From assembly GCA_024761205.1 (NCBI GenBank), contig JAMASS010000025.1:1-64000 (forward strand): 64,000 nucleotides of DNA, given 5' to 3'. Below, one piece after another: positions 1 to 9,101 of the stretch. The notes below the pieces were generated by a model. It did not search any database. It saw only the letters and a list, made by a program, of their open reading frames with translations, and was not told where the DNA came from. Both the position numbers and the translations under genes were made by a program. Numbering within the stretch: position 1 is the first letter of the stretch; every line of letters starts with the position of its first letter. The DNA comes from Limisphaerales bacterium (GTDB taxonomy: Bacteria > Verrucomicrobiota > Verrucomicrobiia > Limisphaerales > AAA164-E04).

Positions 1-81
1 CGAGCGTTGGATTTCCTGTTGTATGGCGATGCGCATCACATCGGCATCGGTAATCTCGAGCTTTCTCGCCACAGCTTTCAT
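1..81 (-). CDS. Partial small DNA-binding-like protein (N-terminus only)
   Basis: An ATG at 81 on the minus strand opens a frame that runs off the window edge after 27 codons, starting MKAVARKLEITDADV. The short helical, charged N-terminus resembles small regulators or antitoxins, but too little is present to name a family. It lies downstream of the exosortase gene on the same strand, 153 bases away, so it may have its own promoter. The call rests on the open frame and sensible composition only. Confidence 0.3.
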   Translation of the reverse strand, partial: MKAVARKLEITDADVMRIAIQQEIQRS

Positions 82-234
82 CTCGTGTCGGGGTGCTCGT
101 ATCGTACGCCATTATGCGGCATAATTTGAGTCGTCGTGTTTAGATGCTGCCGAATTATTGATGTTTCCGTGAGCCCTGCTAATCGCTATCACTGAATGCG
201 GCCCGCCTTATCAATCGGGGCAACACCGCTCCCT

Positions 235-1170
235 CTACACACGCTTGCCCTGAACGTCTCCACCAACTGGCGACTTCAAACCAACCACACCGGGGCTCAC
301 AGTAATCACCCACTGCTCAATCTTCCCAAGTATCCAAGACAGCAAAACGACTCCAACAATGGTAAAAAGCAAGATCGACCACCCGGCCGTGTCATGGACG
401 GAGTCTAAGACCTCCACCCCTTCCCTCGAAGCGGATACGCTCAGATAAAAGACTCTCACCAGATTGCCGATGATCGCCAACAACAATCCAAACACTAAAA
501 GGGCAATCTGAGCGAACCACCATTTGAGAGTCAGACTACCGATGAACAAAGAGGCCATTAACGTTGACTGCAGACTCCGAATGCCGCTGCAGGCCTCATT
601 GACGCCGACAGTACAGCTAGGGAGCTGCACCAAACTTCCCTGTAGTTGGGCTGGGATACCATACAATGCCAAAAGCTCGACGGTCATCCAAGCCACAGAG
701 TTCTGCAACGTTCCCACAATTCTTTCATAGATTATGGAAGGGATTGGAATGGCGAGCAATAAGAACGCAAAGCCGAACCAAAACTGTCGAATGCCAGCAA
801 AGCCATGAATATACGACGCATTGGCGAGACCAATCAAAAGGAAACCCAGTCCCACTCCACTCATGCTAGCAGCAGTGAGGCCATAGGCGGCTTGATAGAT
901 CTGCGTCACAAAGATGGAAGCACAACCCAAAAACATTAACCCAACCGACGCCACACCCCACTTTTCGACCCGGACTCCTCGGTCAAGCCATCGTTCCCAA
1001 ATGAGATAGCCTCCCAAGAGAGGAATGGCCCAGCCAAACTGCATTTCCGGAACGTTCACCCAGAACCAACTTGCCTTGTCACATAAAAGACAAAACGCCA
1101 TCAGAGCAGGCGCCCAAAGAAGTAGCTCTTGCACTAGCCCCAGCCGTCCTGATTTACTCGGTTCTCGCAT
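235..1170 (-). CDS. xrt: Exosortase (archaeosortase/exosortase family transpeptidase)
   Basis: Multi-pass inner-membrane cysteine protease/transpeptidase that processes proteins with C-terminal PEP-CTERM-like sorting signals. The 311-residue protein has many hydrophobic segments and the three family catalytic sites: Cys194 in NEACSGIRSL, Arg239 in GNLVRVFYLS and His259 in VHDTAGW. It overlaps the EpsI-like gene by 17 bases, so the two are almost certainly co-translated. It is the last gene of the long minus-strand EPS locus, matching the known link between exosortases and EPS gene clusters. No PEP-CTERM substrate is visible in the window, so the targets lie elsewhere. Exact exosortase subtype is not assigned. 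Confidence 0.93.
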   Translation of the reverse strand: MREPSKSGRLGLVQELLLWAPALMAFCLLCDKASWFWVNVPEMQFGWAIPLLGGYLIWERWLDRGVRVEKWGVASVGLMFLGCASIFVTQIYQAAYGLTAASMSGVGLGFLLIGLANASYIHGFAGIRQFWFGFAFLLLAIPIPSIIYERIVGTLQNSVAWMTVELLALYGIPAQLQGSLVQLPSCTVGVNEACSGIRSLQSTLMASLFIGSLTLKWWFAQIALLVFGLLLAIIGNLVRVFYLSVSASREGVEVLDSVHDTAGWSILLFTIVGVVLLSWILGKIEQWVITVSPGVVGLKSPVGGDVQGKRV

Positions 1171-1939
1171 CGCTCATCGACATTGCATCATCGGGAATGT
1201 ATGGCGTCGAGACTAACCATTTCTCGAGAAAGAAATTCAATCGTCTCTCTGCCTCCTTGATGTCATCTGTGACCGGAGTCGATATTCTGATGAACTGTTG
1301 TGGCCCAGCCAGTCGGGTTCTGTTCTGAAACGACTCAAAGGCCCAGCCCCATACCCTTGGATTAACAAGCCGAGACAAGGGGCCCGAACGATGCTCCGTC
1401 ACCGTATTTCCCAAGGCCGCATTCAGATGGACGTCCATCCGGTAAGGAAGCGGTTTCCCGCCGACAGTCGCCCCGAAATAAACCAATTCCCGCGCATTCC
1501 CCGCACTAAAAACCCGCCGCTCCAGCATCATCTCGATTCCGTCCACTTCTTTGGTGATCACGTAAGGTTTCACCGGCACCACCCTCATACCTGCTATCGA
1601 CCAACAATTGTCCGGTGTGTGCGTCAATAACCCTATGGCATTTTTCTTTTCATAAAACCTCTTCGCCGAGAACACGCGCACCAAATGGCCCTCGTCTGAA
1701 ACAAATTCACCATTGCTTATGAGGTCGGCGGCGAGCTGCTCTTCCGCTCCGTCGCTAACCGGCCGCTCATCGAAGGTCCATCCCTCAATGTCGAACTGTT
1801 CCCGAAACCAAACAAAGTCCGTCGTCTCGTCGACACCGGCGTACCAAACCCCCGGGAACTGCCACAATGCAACCACCAGCAAAGCCATGCCGTAGATCGA
1901 CAGATTCTTGAAACGCATATTGGGAATGAATCGAAACAC
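1154..1939 (-). CDS. epsI: Exosortase-associated EpsI-like protein
   Basis: 261-residue protein with one N-terminal membrane anchor (about residues 14-34) and a periplasmic domain containing the EpsI-type motif HTPDNCWSIAGM (residues 107-118), which carries the conserved Cys. EpsI proteins accompany exosortases in EPS loci; their biochemical role is not settled. The start taken is a GTG at 1939 with AAGG just upstream; an in-frame ATG at 1918 is possible but has no obvious ribosome site. It overlaps the exosortase start by 17 bases. The 289 bases upstream (1940-2228) hold no supported gene. Confidence 0.85.
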   Translation of the reverse strand: MFRFIPNMRFKNLSIYGMALLVVALWQFPGVWYAGVDETTDFVWFREQFDIEGWTFDERPVSDGAEEQLAADLISNGEFVSDEGHLVRVFSAKRFYEKKNAIGLLTHTPDNCWSIAGMRVVPVKPYVITKEVDGIEMMLERRVFSAGNARELVYFGATVGGKPLPYRMDVHLNAALGNTVTEHRSGPLSRLVNPRVWGWAFESFQNRTRLAGPQQFIRISTPVTDDIKEAERRLNFFLEKWLVSTPYIPDDAMSMSDARTE

Positions 1940-2228
1940 GAGACCTTATGCTTCTCAATAAGACCTGACAACCGTACCCCTCTCAGTAACTACGGTTCCT
2001 CTCTTTCTCAATAAACCTTACCCCGAAATCCCGGTCAAAGCCAAGAACCTTTTCAATCGTCAGTGATTTCGACGAGTGAATCTCATCCCGCTTCAAATCC
2101 CGGAGGAAGACTGTCAGAGAGAGAACCAATCTCCAAAAAGCCCTAATGTCCTTTAAGGAGGGTTCGCCACCTGAGTGCTTGCACCTTTTGCCAAGAATGC
2201 GGTCTGCCGAGACGGTGAACCGGTCGAT

Positions 2229-3803
2229 TCACGGAACTAGACGCTGGTACATCGGGGTCTTGCCGCCCAACGTGGCTAGGACCACCGCAACCAGCAGAAA
2301 TGCGTGCAGGAGCGAATATATCTGGAAGGGAAAATCAATCACGCTGTGAAGACAGAAACCACCCAACGCCAATCGAAGAAAACCCGAATTGGCCACCCAA
2401 GCATCCTCTTGATCATCTCCGACGGGCACAAAGACGAGAATGAACAGAATTCCCGACAGCACGACGAACCCGACCAAACCAAACGTAATCAAAAACTCCA
2501 GAGGATCGCAATGAACCCACGCACTCCAATCATTCAACGGGGCGTTAGGTTCAATATGCCTCCAGTATCGAAGGCCTCGATTCACAGCATAGATGCTGGA
2601 AAAAGAACCCGGGCCAGCTCCCCAAATCAGGTGATCCCTGACCATAGGAAGGCTGTCCAGATAAATATGCTCCCTTCCCAGTCCCCCAGAAGATCCGTTC
2701 AGACTAGAAGCTCCGGTAAACGTAAGTTGCATTCGCTCCACAGCCCGCGCCATTCCTAAGCTGAAAGCACCGGCGACTATCGCAATGAACGTCACCCCAG
2801 AGATCATCAGAAAGAACCGCTTTGCGCGAAAACGCCACCCGCCAAACACGAGACAGGCCAATCCCAATAAGCACCCGAAAAGCAATCCGGCACGACTTGT
2901 CGATATGACCGGGACCAAGGCCAGAAGGATGATCCCGGGGAAAAAAAATACATGGGGGTCCCTGCCTGCTCGAAGCACCCGGCCTCTTCTCAGCCTCTCC
3001 TGCCTCAGACACAGTAAAAGATAGAAACAGCACGGCCATAGCAGATTGAAGTAGGTCGAAGCATTTCCCCGATAAGCGAAGGGACCGAAGTGGCTTTCAG
3101 CAAGGGGAAATTGGGGCGTGTGTATCCACAGCAATTTGATGTTCCCGTCGAGTCGCTGTAAGATTCCTACCAAGGCTAAAACCATGGCATTGACCACCAA
3201 AACCACCAGAAGCCTCTTCATCCGACGATATGGAGTCCACCGAGTCAATTGCTGCCCACGAGACCGGAAGAGAAACCTGCCTGGCAGATCCTTGAGCCAA
3301 TCTCTCGTCGCCCAAAATCCGAGAGCCAACGCTAGAAACCGCCAAAAAGTTTCCCCAGTTGAAGGTTGATCATAACTATGGGGAAATAGGGGCAGATACT
3401 TTTCATGGTAAATGAATCCCATCACTCTCGGATCAAACGTACCCCTGGCATTGATCCAATGAAGAAAGATATAGCCAACTAAGAAAACCATCAGCCACGC
3501 AAGGACCATTAACCAACGCCTACGCCGAGGAAGTTCGTCGCGATATTCCACCAAAGCATTCCATTGCTCAGAATCCGACCGCAATACCCACCCCCGAGCG
3601 AGGCCCGTTTTCAAAAGGAACAAAACCCCCAGGACGAAGCCCACCCCATTCATTACTTTGATGGCCCACGGATGGACGGTGCCGAACGCCCACGGTGCGA
3701 AAACTGCGCCAAAGTAGATGCAGGCTCCACTCGCAGCATCGAGCCAACTCCAGGCACTTACTATCCGACTTTGTCGACCTGAAGATTTTCTCGCTCGCAA
3801 CAT
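2229..3803 (-). CDS. O-antigen ligase/polymerase-like membrane protein (Wzy_C family)
   Basis: 524-residue polytopic membrane protein with about ten or more hydrophobic segments. A large periplasmic-type loop (about residues 340-430) follows the segment VISTSRAGLLFG, the hallmark of Wzy_C/WaaL-type proteins that join or ligate polysaccharide repeat units. It sits between the priming transferase and the EpsI/exosortase pair, fitting a role in EPS polymerisation. A second polymerase-like gene lies at 19313-20878, so one of the two could be a ligase instead. The 206-base upstream gap contains an AT-rich stretch and a hairpin. Confidence 0.85.
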   Translation of the reverse strand: MLRARKSSGRQSRIVSAWSWLDAASGACIYFGAVFAPWAFGTVHPWAIKVMNGVGFVLGVLFLLKTGLARGWVLRSDSEQWNALVEYRDELPRRRRWLMVLAWLMVFLVGYIFLHWINARGTFDPRVMGFIYHEKYLPLFPHSYDQPSTGETFWRFLALALGFWATRDWLKDLPGRFLFRSRGQQLTRWTPYRRMKRLLVVLVVNAMVLALVGILQRLDGNIKLLWIHTPQFPLAESHFGPFAYRGNASTYFNLLWPCCFYLLLCLRQERLRRGRVLRAGRDPHVFFFPGIILLALVPVISTSRAGLLFGCLLGLACLVFGGWRFRAKRFFLMISGVTFIAIVAGAFSLGMARAVERMQLTFTGASSLNGSSGGLGREHIYLDSLPMVRDHLIWGAGPGSFSSIYAVNRGLRYWRHIEPNAPLNDWSAWVHCDPLEFLITFGLVGFVVLSGILFILVFVPVGDDQEDAWVANSGFLRLALGGFCLHSVIDFPFQIYSLLHAFLLVAVVLATLGGKTPMYQRLVP

Positions 3804-3889
3804 AACCGATTTACCTGATTCTCTAATCCACCGGCATTTCTGACACGAACCAATCGAAGACTCTCACCTATCTATTCGACATCACGGGT

Positions 3890-3956
3890 GTCTTATAATA
3901 TAAGAAAATGAATTAATGAGCGGGTGAGTCTTCTGTCATCCTGCCTCTCAGCAGGA
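3890..3956 (-). promoter_or_regulatory. Possible promoter/attenuator ahead of the polymerase gene
   Basis: The 206-base gap between the sugar transferase and the polymerase gene holds a perfect 6-bp hairpin (stem TCCTGC at 3939-3944 with GCAGGA at 3951-3956). Nearer the polymerase gene there is an AT-rich, nearly palindromic stretch (about 3890-3902) that contains a TATATT-like -10 on the minus strand. This could separate the last three genes from the upstream transcript. No convincing -35 or U-tract is present. Confidence 0.25.
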
Positions 3957-4009
3957 CCCGAAACACAAAAAGGTCCTCCCATCCCACTCCATGCTCACTG
4001 TGCTTTAGA

Positions 4010-4645
4010 TTAAGACTCCGAAGACCCTCTAAACTCTTCCATCGTCGCCGAACTCTCCGCGCTAATCCCATCCCGTTTCAGCACACAAACCACCGTCCTC
4101 AGCAATATTTTAATATCCAGCACTAAATTTCTGTTTTCGACATACCACACATCCAGTTCCAGCCGTTCATCCCACGACAAAGAGTTTCTTCCATTGACCT
4201 GAGCCCAACCCGTCAATCCCGGATACACCTTGAGTCGTTTAATTTGGCGATCATTGTACCGCTCAACATACCGGAGAAGCAGCGGCCTAGGTCCTATGAG
4301 GCTCATATCGCCCCGAAGAACATGGATCAACTCAGGCAGCTCATCCAACGACAAGGACCTCAACCGCCTGCCAAAACCACTCAACCGAGCCTCGTCCGGT
4401 AGCAGCCTTCCCCTTTCATCCCTCTTGTCCGACATCGTCCGAAATTTAATTAACTCAAATGGCCGACCACCTAATCCGGCCCTCATTTGCCGAAAGAATA
4501 TCGGCCTCCCTAAGTTCCAGAAAACCAGCACCGATAGCACTCCAATCAGCGTCCCCCACAAGGGAGCGAAGATGATGGCAACCGAAAGATCGAAAACGCG
4601 ACGCTTAAAAATCATGCTGCGCAACGATATAAGCGGGCTTGGCAC
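4010..4645 (-). CDS. Priming sugar-phosphate transferase (bacterial sugar transferase family)
   Basis: Small polyprenyl-phosphate sugar-1-phosphate transferase that starts repeat-unit assembly on the lipid carrier at the inner membrane. The 211-residue length matches the minimal PglC-like class with one membrane hairpin (residues 19-45). Signature motifs are KFRTM (67-71), the catalytic acidic pair in DELPEL (101-106), LIGPRP (116-121) and PGLTGWAQVNGRNSL. Start taken is a GTG at 4645 preceded by GGGG at good spacing; an ATG at 4615 is the alternative. The sugar substrate cannot be read from the sequence. Downstream of the acyl module and KAS III remnant, on the same strand. Confidence 0.92.
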   Translation of the reverse strand: MPSPLISLRSMIFKRRVFDLSVAIIFAPLWGTLIGVLSVLVFWNLGRPIFFRQMRAGLGGRPFELIKFRTMSDKRDERGRLLPDEARLSGFGRRLRSLSLDELPELIHVLRGDMSLIGPRPLLLRYVERYNDRQIKRLKVYPGLTGWAQVNGRNSLSWDERLELDVWYVENRNLVLDIKILLRTVVCVLKRDGISAESSATMEEFRGSSES

Positions 4646-4755
4646 TTAACCCCAAAGTCTCGTTTACATCGGACTTGCATCACAAATTCCCCCGATTCTC
4701 GAGAGCATGGCACCACCGTAGGCGTAGGTACAAACGGAACCCGCGTTCCCTTAGG

Positions 4756-5401
4756 TCACTCCACAAGCGTCGCTCCCCAAGATAATCTACGCCAAACGCC
4801 ACTAGCACCACTCACATCCCCGTCCGGAGTCAGCCCTTCAACCAAGCATCCGTCAAGGCGATGGCCACTGTCGAACCGCCAGACCTCGGCTCCCGAAGAC
4901 CGCATCGGCGGCCATGAGGAGACGATGCTCTCTCCCATCAGTGCCCAGTGAAAAATCAACAAAGCTTCCAGACGCTCCCGCCGAGGCCTTTACCAAAAAA
5001 GCTGCCCCCGCACCCCAAAATAAAGGAACGACCGCCCCGATCCTAAGAATGGAGGATACGACTCACCCTATCGCCGGTCAGCACCAGCGCAGTTTTCGCG
5101 AGCCCGGCCTTAATTGTAAGCATGAGAAATCACCAGCGAATAGAGATATTAAAAACACAACCTAGATAGATCTCGAACGCTCCCAACGACATGCTCAGCC
5201 CGATTCGCTCCTAGAAGATGCAAGCGGTGGCCGGCAGCAAATAATCCGATGTCTGCGTCGCGAAAAGCAGCAGGTCGATTTCGCTCCGATCAACATCCAA
5301 TGTTCCATCGCATCCCGGCCAAACCGTTCGTTAAACTCTTCATAAGACAATCGCCGCTCCGTCACGCAGTAGGATGTTGCTGCAATCTTTGACCTTTTCA
5401 T
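4756..5401 (-). pseudogene. Broken 3-oxoacyl-ACP synthase III (KAS III/FabH-like)
   Basis: Following the minus strand across three frames recovers pieces of a KAS III in the correct order. From ATG 5401 comes RSKIAATSYCVTERRLSYEE. Next, shifted, is DLLLFATQTSDYLLPATACI, then a TAG, then GAFEIYLGC holding the expected active-site Cys. After further shifts come KTALVLTGDRVSRILHS, VVPLFWGAGAAFLVKASAG and DFSLGTDGREHRLLM. The ending is VVLVAFG and, in another frame, LSWGATLVE with a stop at 4756. At 646 bp it is about 300 bp short of a normal gene, and the part that would hold the catalytic His and Asn is missing. It starts 16 bases after the LuxE-LuxC stop, so it was once part of that operon. 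The protein cannot be functional. Confidence 0.82.
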
Positions 5402-5417
5402 CGCATCCGATCGCCAC

Positions 5418-7961
5418 TCAGCACGGGCCGCCGACGGTGATCCATTTAACCAACCGATCCATCGGAAACAGTCCGTCCCAAGGAGAATCAAAAAAAGTCA
5501 TTCTTCCGACATCAGGAAATCGTTCCGCTCCCCTCAACGCCGCCTCCCGGACGTATTGCAGTCGCCGCTCGCCCTCAACGGCCAGCCCGATTGTTTGGAC
5601 GCCTGAACTGGCGTAGCTGGCCGTAGACAAGATATCGTCAACAGCACGGACCGAAACCACCCGTGAGTACACCGGATCGGCCAGTCCGCTGACTGATTCT
5701 CCGTCATAGAGAACAGTCCAATCCGAGCCCTCTGACCTCCAATAATCTCCGGTCAGCTCATAGCGCAAACGCACGGATTCGATCTGCGCCTCCGTGGCGG
5801 AATCAGCAGGCGCCTTAGGTATTCGGACCAACGCTTTCTGCATTTCCTCAGACAACCGCTCAGCAAACTCCTTGGCACTGACCGCGCCCCCTCGCTCCAC
5901 AAAGATGGTGTGCGGTGACGCACAGGCGTACTGATCAAACACTGAAGCGTCGGTAGCAGCCCGCCGCAGCGTGCGTTTCTGTTTGCGCCCGCCATCCAGA
6001 TATTCGCGACCAATGGCCATATACGACAATTTCGGGCCAAAGAAAATGTCCTCAGCCCAGAGGCTGCGCGGGAGCTGCATCACACTTTCGATCGACTCCC
6101 GCCCCCCCCAGGCTACCCGGACATCCGCCACCTCGGAAAACGCAGTTGCGCTAGCCAAGTCCTCTCTCGGGAAATAGACCACTGCCAAGGCTCCCAACAC
6201 ATCGTTGCCGCGCAACGTCCGCCCACTAGGCGCTTTCACCTCAAGATCTCGGAACATATCCAGCAGGGATGGAAGCACACTGGAGAAGGAATTCGCCGTC
6301 TTCAACAGATTGGCATTCCGGGTCAAAATGCCTTGGACCAAAGCCAACATCCCCAACAGGGGAACATTTCCCGCAAGCCAATGCGCCACCAAACCACGCG
6401 GACGAGCGAACACCAAACGACGATTCGTGCTCTCAAAACTCTGCGGCCCATCCATCACCCCTCGAATCCCTCGGAACGAAAGATCGGCCACCCGCCGCAT
6501 CGAACCGGCTCGGCACCAACTGCTGAGGAATTGCAGACCCTGCGTTCTTAGAGGAAACAGTCGGGAATCCGGAGACATCCACCTTTGCGCCGTCCGATCC
6601 ACCAGCAGAATCAATTCGTCGATTGAGTACTGATCCAGAACGGTACGCCGCTCCCTGACCCTCGCAGCCAACGCCCGCAGATCCTCTACCCTTGGTAGTT
6701 TTCCAAGTATAATGGGACCATCGAGATTCTCCGGACAGTAGTTACCGTCTAAATCAAAAAGGAGCCTTGCATCGCTCACCTTGCCCGAGTCCGTGGCGGC
6801 TCGGTGCCTGCGGGACGCCGGAGCAATCTTGTCGCTCATAACATCGCCGCACCCTCGTGGTCCCGCCTCCTTCACCCGGCCCAACACCTCAAAACGCTTG
6901 CACGTCCAACCATCCTCATCCGTCTCCCCGCTGGATTCGTGCACCACCCCAACGTCATCGGTCAAGACCGCCAAGCCAGGATATGAATAGGGCAGGGGAG
7001 TGACAAACTCCAACAAACCCTCTTGTCCCGCTGGCAAAACCTCATGGTTGACAGGATTGCGAACAATCACGTCTGAAAAAACCGGAACACACTTCAAGCC
7101 AGACCGACCATCCGGATAGGTGACACCCATTTGCTCCGTGAACCCATAAAAATCCACCACCGACCCCGGATCGATCGAGAATAGATTGGCCATGGTCTCG
7201 TTAAAAACCTCTTTCGAAACCTGCTGGTCCTTTAATTTCTTCCAGCCGCCAATATGCACGACCTTCGAGCCCGCCGGCAGCGCAAACCGCGCCCCAGAGT
7301 CCATCAAGGGCTTTGCTCCGTAAACATAGAGCACAAAGGTAAATCCAAAGACACAGACAGGCTCGCTATAATTCGCCAGACCCTCCAGCTCCCTCTCCAG
7401 AACTTCTTTATTTGGCAACAGTCTCCCGTCAGGGTTGAGATCCATCACATAGCGCACCTCACAGGCTAGATTCAGAAATCCACGGACTGCGGCATTTCTC
7501 GCGCCCAACGCAGCCGCACCCACCACTCTCGGATTAGCATCAAACACCAGAAACGGCCGTCGTCTGCCGCCCAATGCCGCGCCCATCACCGCAGCCAACG
7601 CTTTGATCTGCCGCTTTGACGTGATTTTATCCACGGCCACGATACTAGGTCGCCCGTTAGTGGCCGAAGAACTTAGTGTCATGCGCACCTCATCCGCTGC
7701 TACAGATCGGAGCAGATCCGAATACTCCTTGAAGACCTGCACCGATAAAAACGGCAGATCCTCCGGGCGATCAAACCGAGCGTCGGCGCCAAACCCACGT
7801 CGCTCGCAGAATTTCCGGTAAGCCGAGCACGACCGGAAGTGATGACCGTAGCTTTCATTGACAGCCTCCAAGTACATATCTCGACCAGCCTGTCCCTGCC
7901 AAGCAAACGGATGCAGCTTCAGGAGCGCGTCCATGGCGTTCTTTTCTGTTACAGCTACCAT
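5418..7961 (-). CDS. LuxE-LuxC fusion: acyl-protein synthetase + acyl reductase
   Basis: 847-residue two-domain protein. Residues 1 to about 378 are LuxE-like (acyl-protein synthetase, related to PaaK), with an SSSATNGRPS motif at 97-106 in place of the usual SSGTTG, HIGGWKK at 237-242 and DFYGFTEQMG at 270-279. Residues from about 440 to 847 are LuxC-like acyl reductase of the aldehyde-dehydrogenase superfamily, with GNVP at 531-534 and the probable catalytic Cys680 in DQYACASPH. In luminous bacteria the two are separate proteins that activate and reduce fatty acids to aldehydes. Here they are fused and no LuxAB is present, so light production is not implied. The start overlaps the alcohol dehydrogenase stop by 7 bases. 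Predicted role: reduction of a small or fatty acyl group to an aldehyde for EPS modification. The acyl chain is unknown. Confidence 0.88.
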   Translation of the reverse strand: MVAVTEKNAMDALLKLHPFAWQGQAGRDMYLEAVNESYGHHFRSCSAYRKFCERRGFGADARFDRPEDLPFLSVQVFKEYSDLLRSVAADEVRMTLSSSATNGRPSIVAVDKITSKRQIKALAAVMGAALGGRRRPFLVFDANPRVVGAAALGARNAAVRGFLNLACEVRYVMDLNPDGRLLPNKEVLERELEGLANYSEPVCVFGFTFVLYVYGAKPLMDSGARFALPAGSKVVHIGGWKKLKDQQVSKEVFNETMANLFSIDPGSVVDFYGFTEQMGVTYPDGRSGLKCVPVFSDVIVRNPVNHEVLPAGQEGLLEFVTPLPYSYPGLAVLTDDVGVVHESSGETDEDGWTCKRFEVLGRVKEAGPRGCGDVMSDKIAPASRRHRAATDSGKVSDARLLFDLDGNYCPENLDGPIILGKLPRVEDLRALAARVRERRTVLDQYSIDELILLVDRTAQRWMSPDSRLFPLRTQGLQFLSSWCRAGSMRRVADLSFRGIRGVMDGPQSFESTNRRLVFARPRGLVAHWLAGNVPLLGMLALVQGILTRNANLLKTANSFSSVLPSLLDMFRDLEVKAPSGRTLRGNDVLGALAVVYFPREDLASATAFSEVADVRVAWGGRESIESVMQLPRSLWAEDIFFGPKLSYMAIGREYLDGGRKQKRTLRRAATDASVFDQYACASPHTIFVERGGAVSAKEFAERLSEEMQKALVRIPKAPADSATEAQIESVRLRYELTGDYWRSEGSDWTVLYDGESVSGLADPVYSRVVSVRAVDDILSTASYASSGVQTIGLAVEGERRLQYVREAALRGAERFPDVGRMTFFDSPWDGLFPMDRLVKWITVGGPC

Positions 7962-9100
7962 GACCTTTCGAGCATCTCGGCCAACAGATCATCAGTCACC
8001 GCAACAGGATTGGCCCGAGCACAGATATCCGCATGAGCGCCTTCGAACACCAATCGAGTTTGGGCGGGAGAAAGCTCCCGAGTTGAGGACAGATTGGCCA
8101 AAGACGATGAAAACTCAAGTTTCGCCTTCAACTCCGAGATCACTGCGTTCAAACCCTCTACACCGCTCACACTCAAGCTACTGGCAAGCCTAGCGTATCT
8201 TCTCGCGACTATCTCATCTCTCAGATTGATCGAGACGCTCGCTTGCAGCAGCCCGCCGCAAGCCATTCCGTGGGCGATGCCAAACAGACCCAGCTGATGC
8301 GCTAAGGCATGCCCGATTCCCGGTACCTTTAGATTCTGGACCCATCCTGCCATCAACGCCGCAACCATCATCTCCAGCCGAGCCTCCATATCCTCTGGAT
8401 CATCGACCGTCTGAGGTAGCAACCGAAGGATGATCTCAACACTTTTCTCCGCCTGAATGTCCGCCATCGGGTTAGAAAACTTTGAAACATACGACTCGAC
8501 AGAATGAGCCAGTGCATCCATGCCAGCGGCAATCAAAGCAGCGCGCGGGACATTGACCGTTAGTTTCGGATCCAAAATTGCAATGTCAGGGATCAGTTCA
8601 TGGGAAACAATCGCTCGTTTCCGCCCGTCCTCGTCGCCTGTGATGACCGCCGCCGAGCTGACCTCGGATCCCGTGCCCGCAGTCGTGGGCACAGCGACGA
8701 AACGGCTCCTCCCCCGCAGCTGCCTCAAAGCAAACGGCCGGCTCAGCGCCTCAAAATCCGTCTCGGGGTGCTCATAAAGAATCCAAGCCAACTTGGCTCC
8801 GTCCAAAACCGAACCTCCACCAATTGCGATGATCCAATTGGGTTGCGCCTGACTCATTCCCTCGGCCACAGCCGCAACACTTGTCAGGTTAGGCTCTCCC
8901 CCTGGATACTCCAAAACACTTAGTTTCAGATGATTGACCGCTCGCTCAATCTCACTCCGATGATGCCGCAGGACCGAGCGGGAAGCCACCACCGCCACGT
9001 CAACGCCATCGAGCGTCCGCAGCGCCGAGAGGCTGCCCTTACCGTGCAAAATTTCGCCGGCTCCAAAAAATCTTGGGATGGGTAAACGTAGCCGTAACAC
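7955..9100 (-). CDS. Iron-containing alcohol dehydrogenase
   Basis: 381-residue group III alcohol dehydrogenase. The cofactor region shows GGGSVLD (94-100) and GTGSEVS (142-148). The four metal ligands expected for the family are present: Asp195 and His199 in GMDALAHSVE, His264 in GIGHALAHQLG and His277 in GIAHGMACGG. Placed between the AMP-ligase (1-base gap) and the LuxE-LuxC fusion (7-base overlap), it most likely interconverts the aldehyde made by the LuxC domain and the alcohol. KdnB, which oxidises KDO in Shewanella, belongs to the same superfamily, so an ulosonate role is an alternative. The operon position favours the acyl pathway. Confidence 0.88.
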   Translation of the reverse strand: MLRLRLPIPRFFGAGEILHGKGSLSALRTLDGVDVAVVASRSVLRHHRSEIERAVNHLKLSVLEYPGGEPNLTSVAAVAEGMSQAQPNWIIAIGGGSVLDGAKLAWILYEHPETDFEALSRPFALRQLRGRSRFVAVPTTAGTGSEVSSAAVITGDEDGRKRAIVSHELIPDIAILDPKLTVNVPRAALIAAGMDALAHSVESYVSKFSNPMADIQAEKSVEIILRLLPQTVDDPEDMEARLEMMVAALMAGWVQNLKVPGIGHALAHQLGLFGIAHGMACGGLLQASVSINLRDEIVARRYARLASSLSVSGVEGLNAVISELKAKLEFSSSLANLSSTRELSPAQTRLVFEGAHADICARANPVAVTDDLLAEMLERSW

Positions 9101-9101
9101 C

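Noticed and set aside
1940-2228. Frame continuing in phase after the polymerase stop (reads RILGKRCKHSGGEPSLKDIR onward)
   Set aside because: No start codon and no recognised family; probably chance or a lost extension, so not called.
7955-9100. Fe-alcohol dehydrogenase as KdnB (8-amino-KDO pathway)
   Set aside because: The KdsB-like gene is 17 kb away and no adjacent KdnA partner is seen; the gene is tightly coupled to the LuxE-LuxC fusion.
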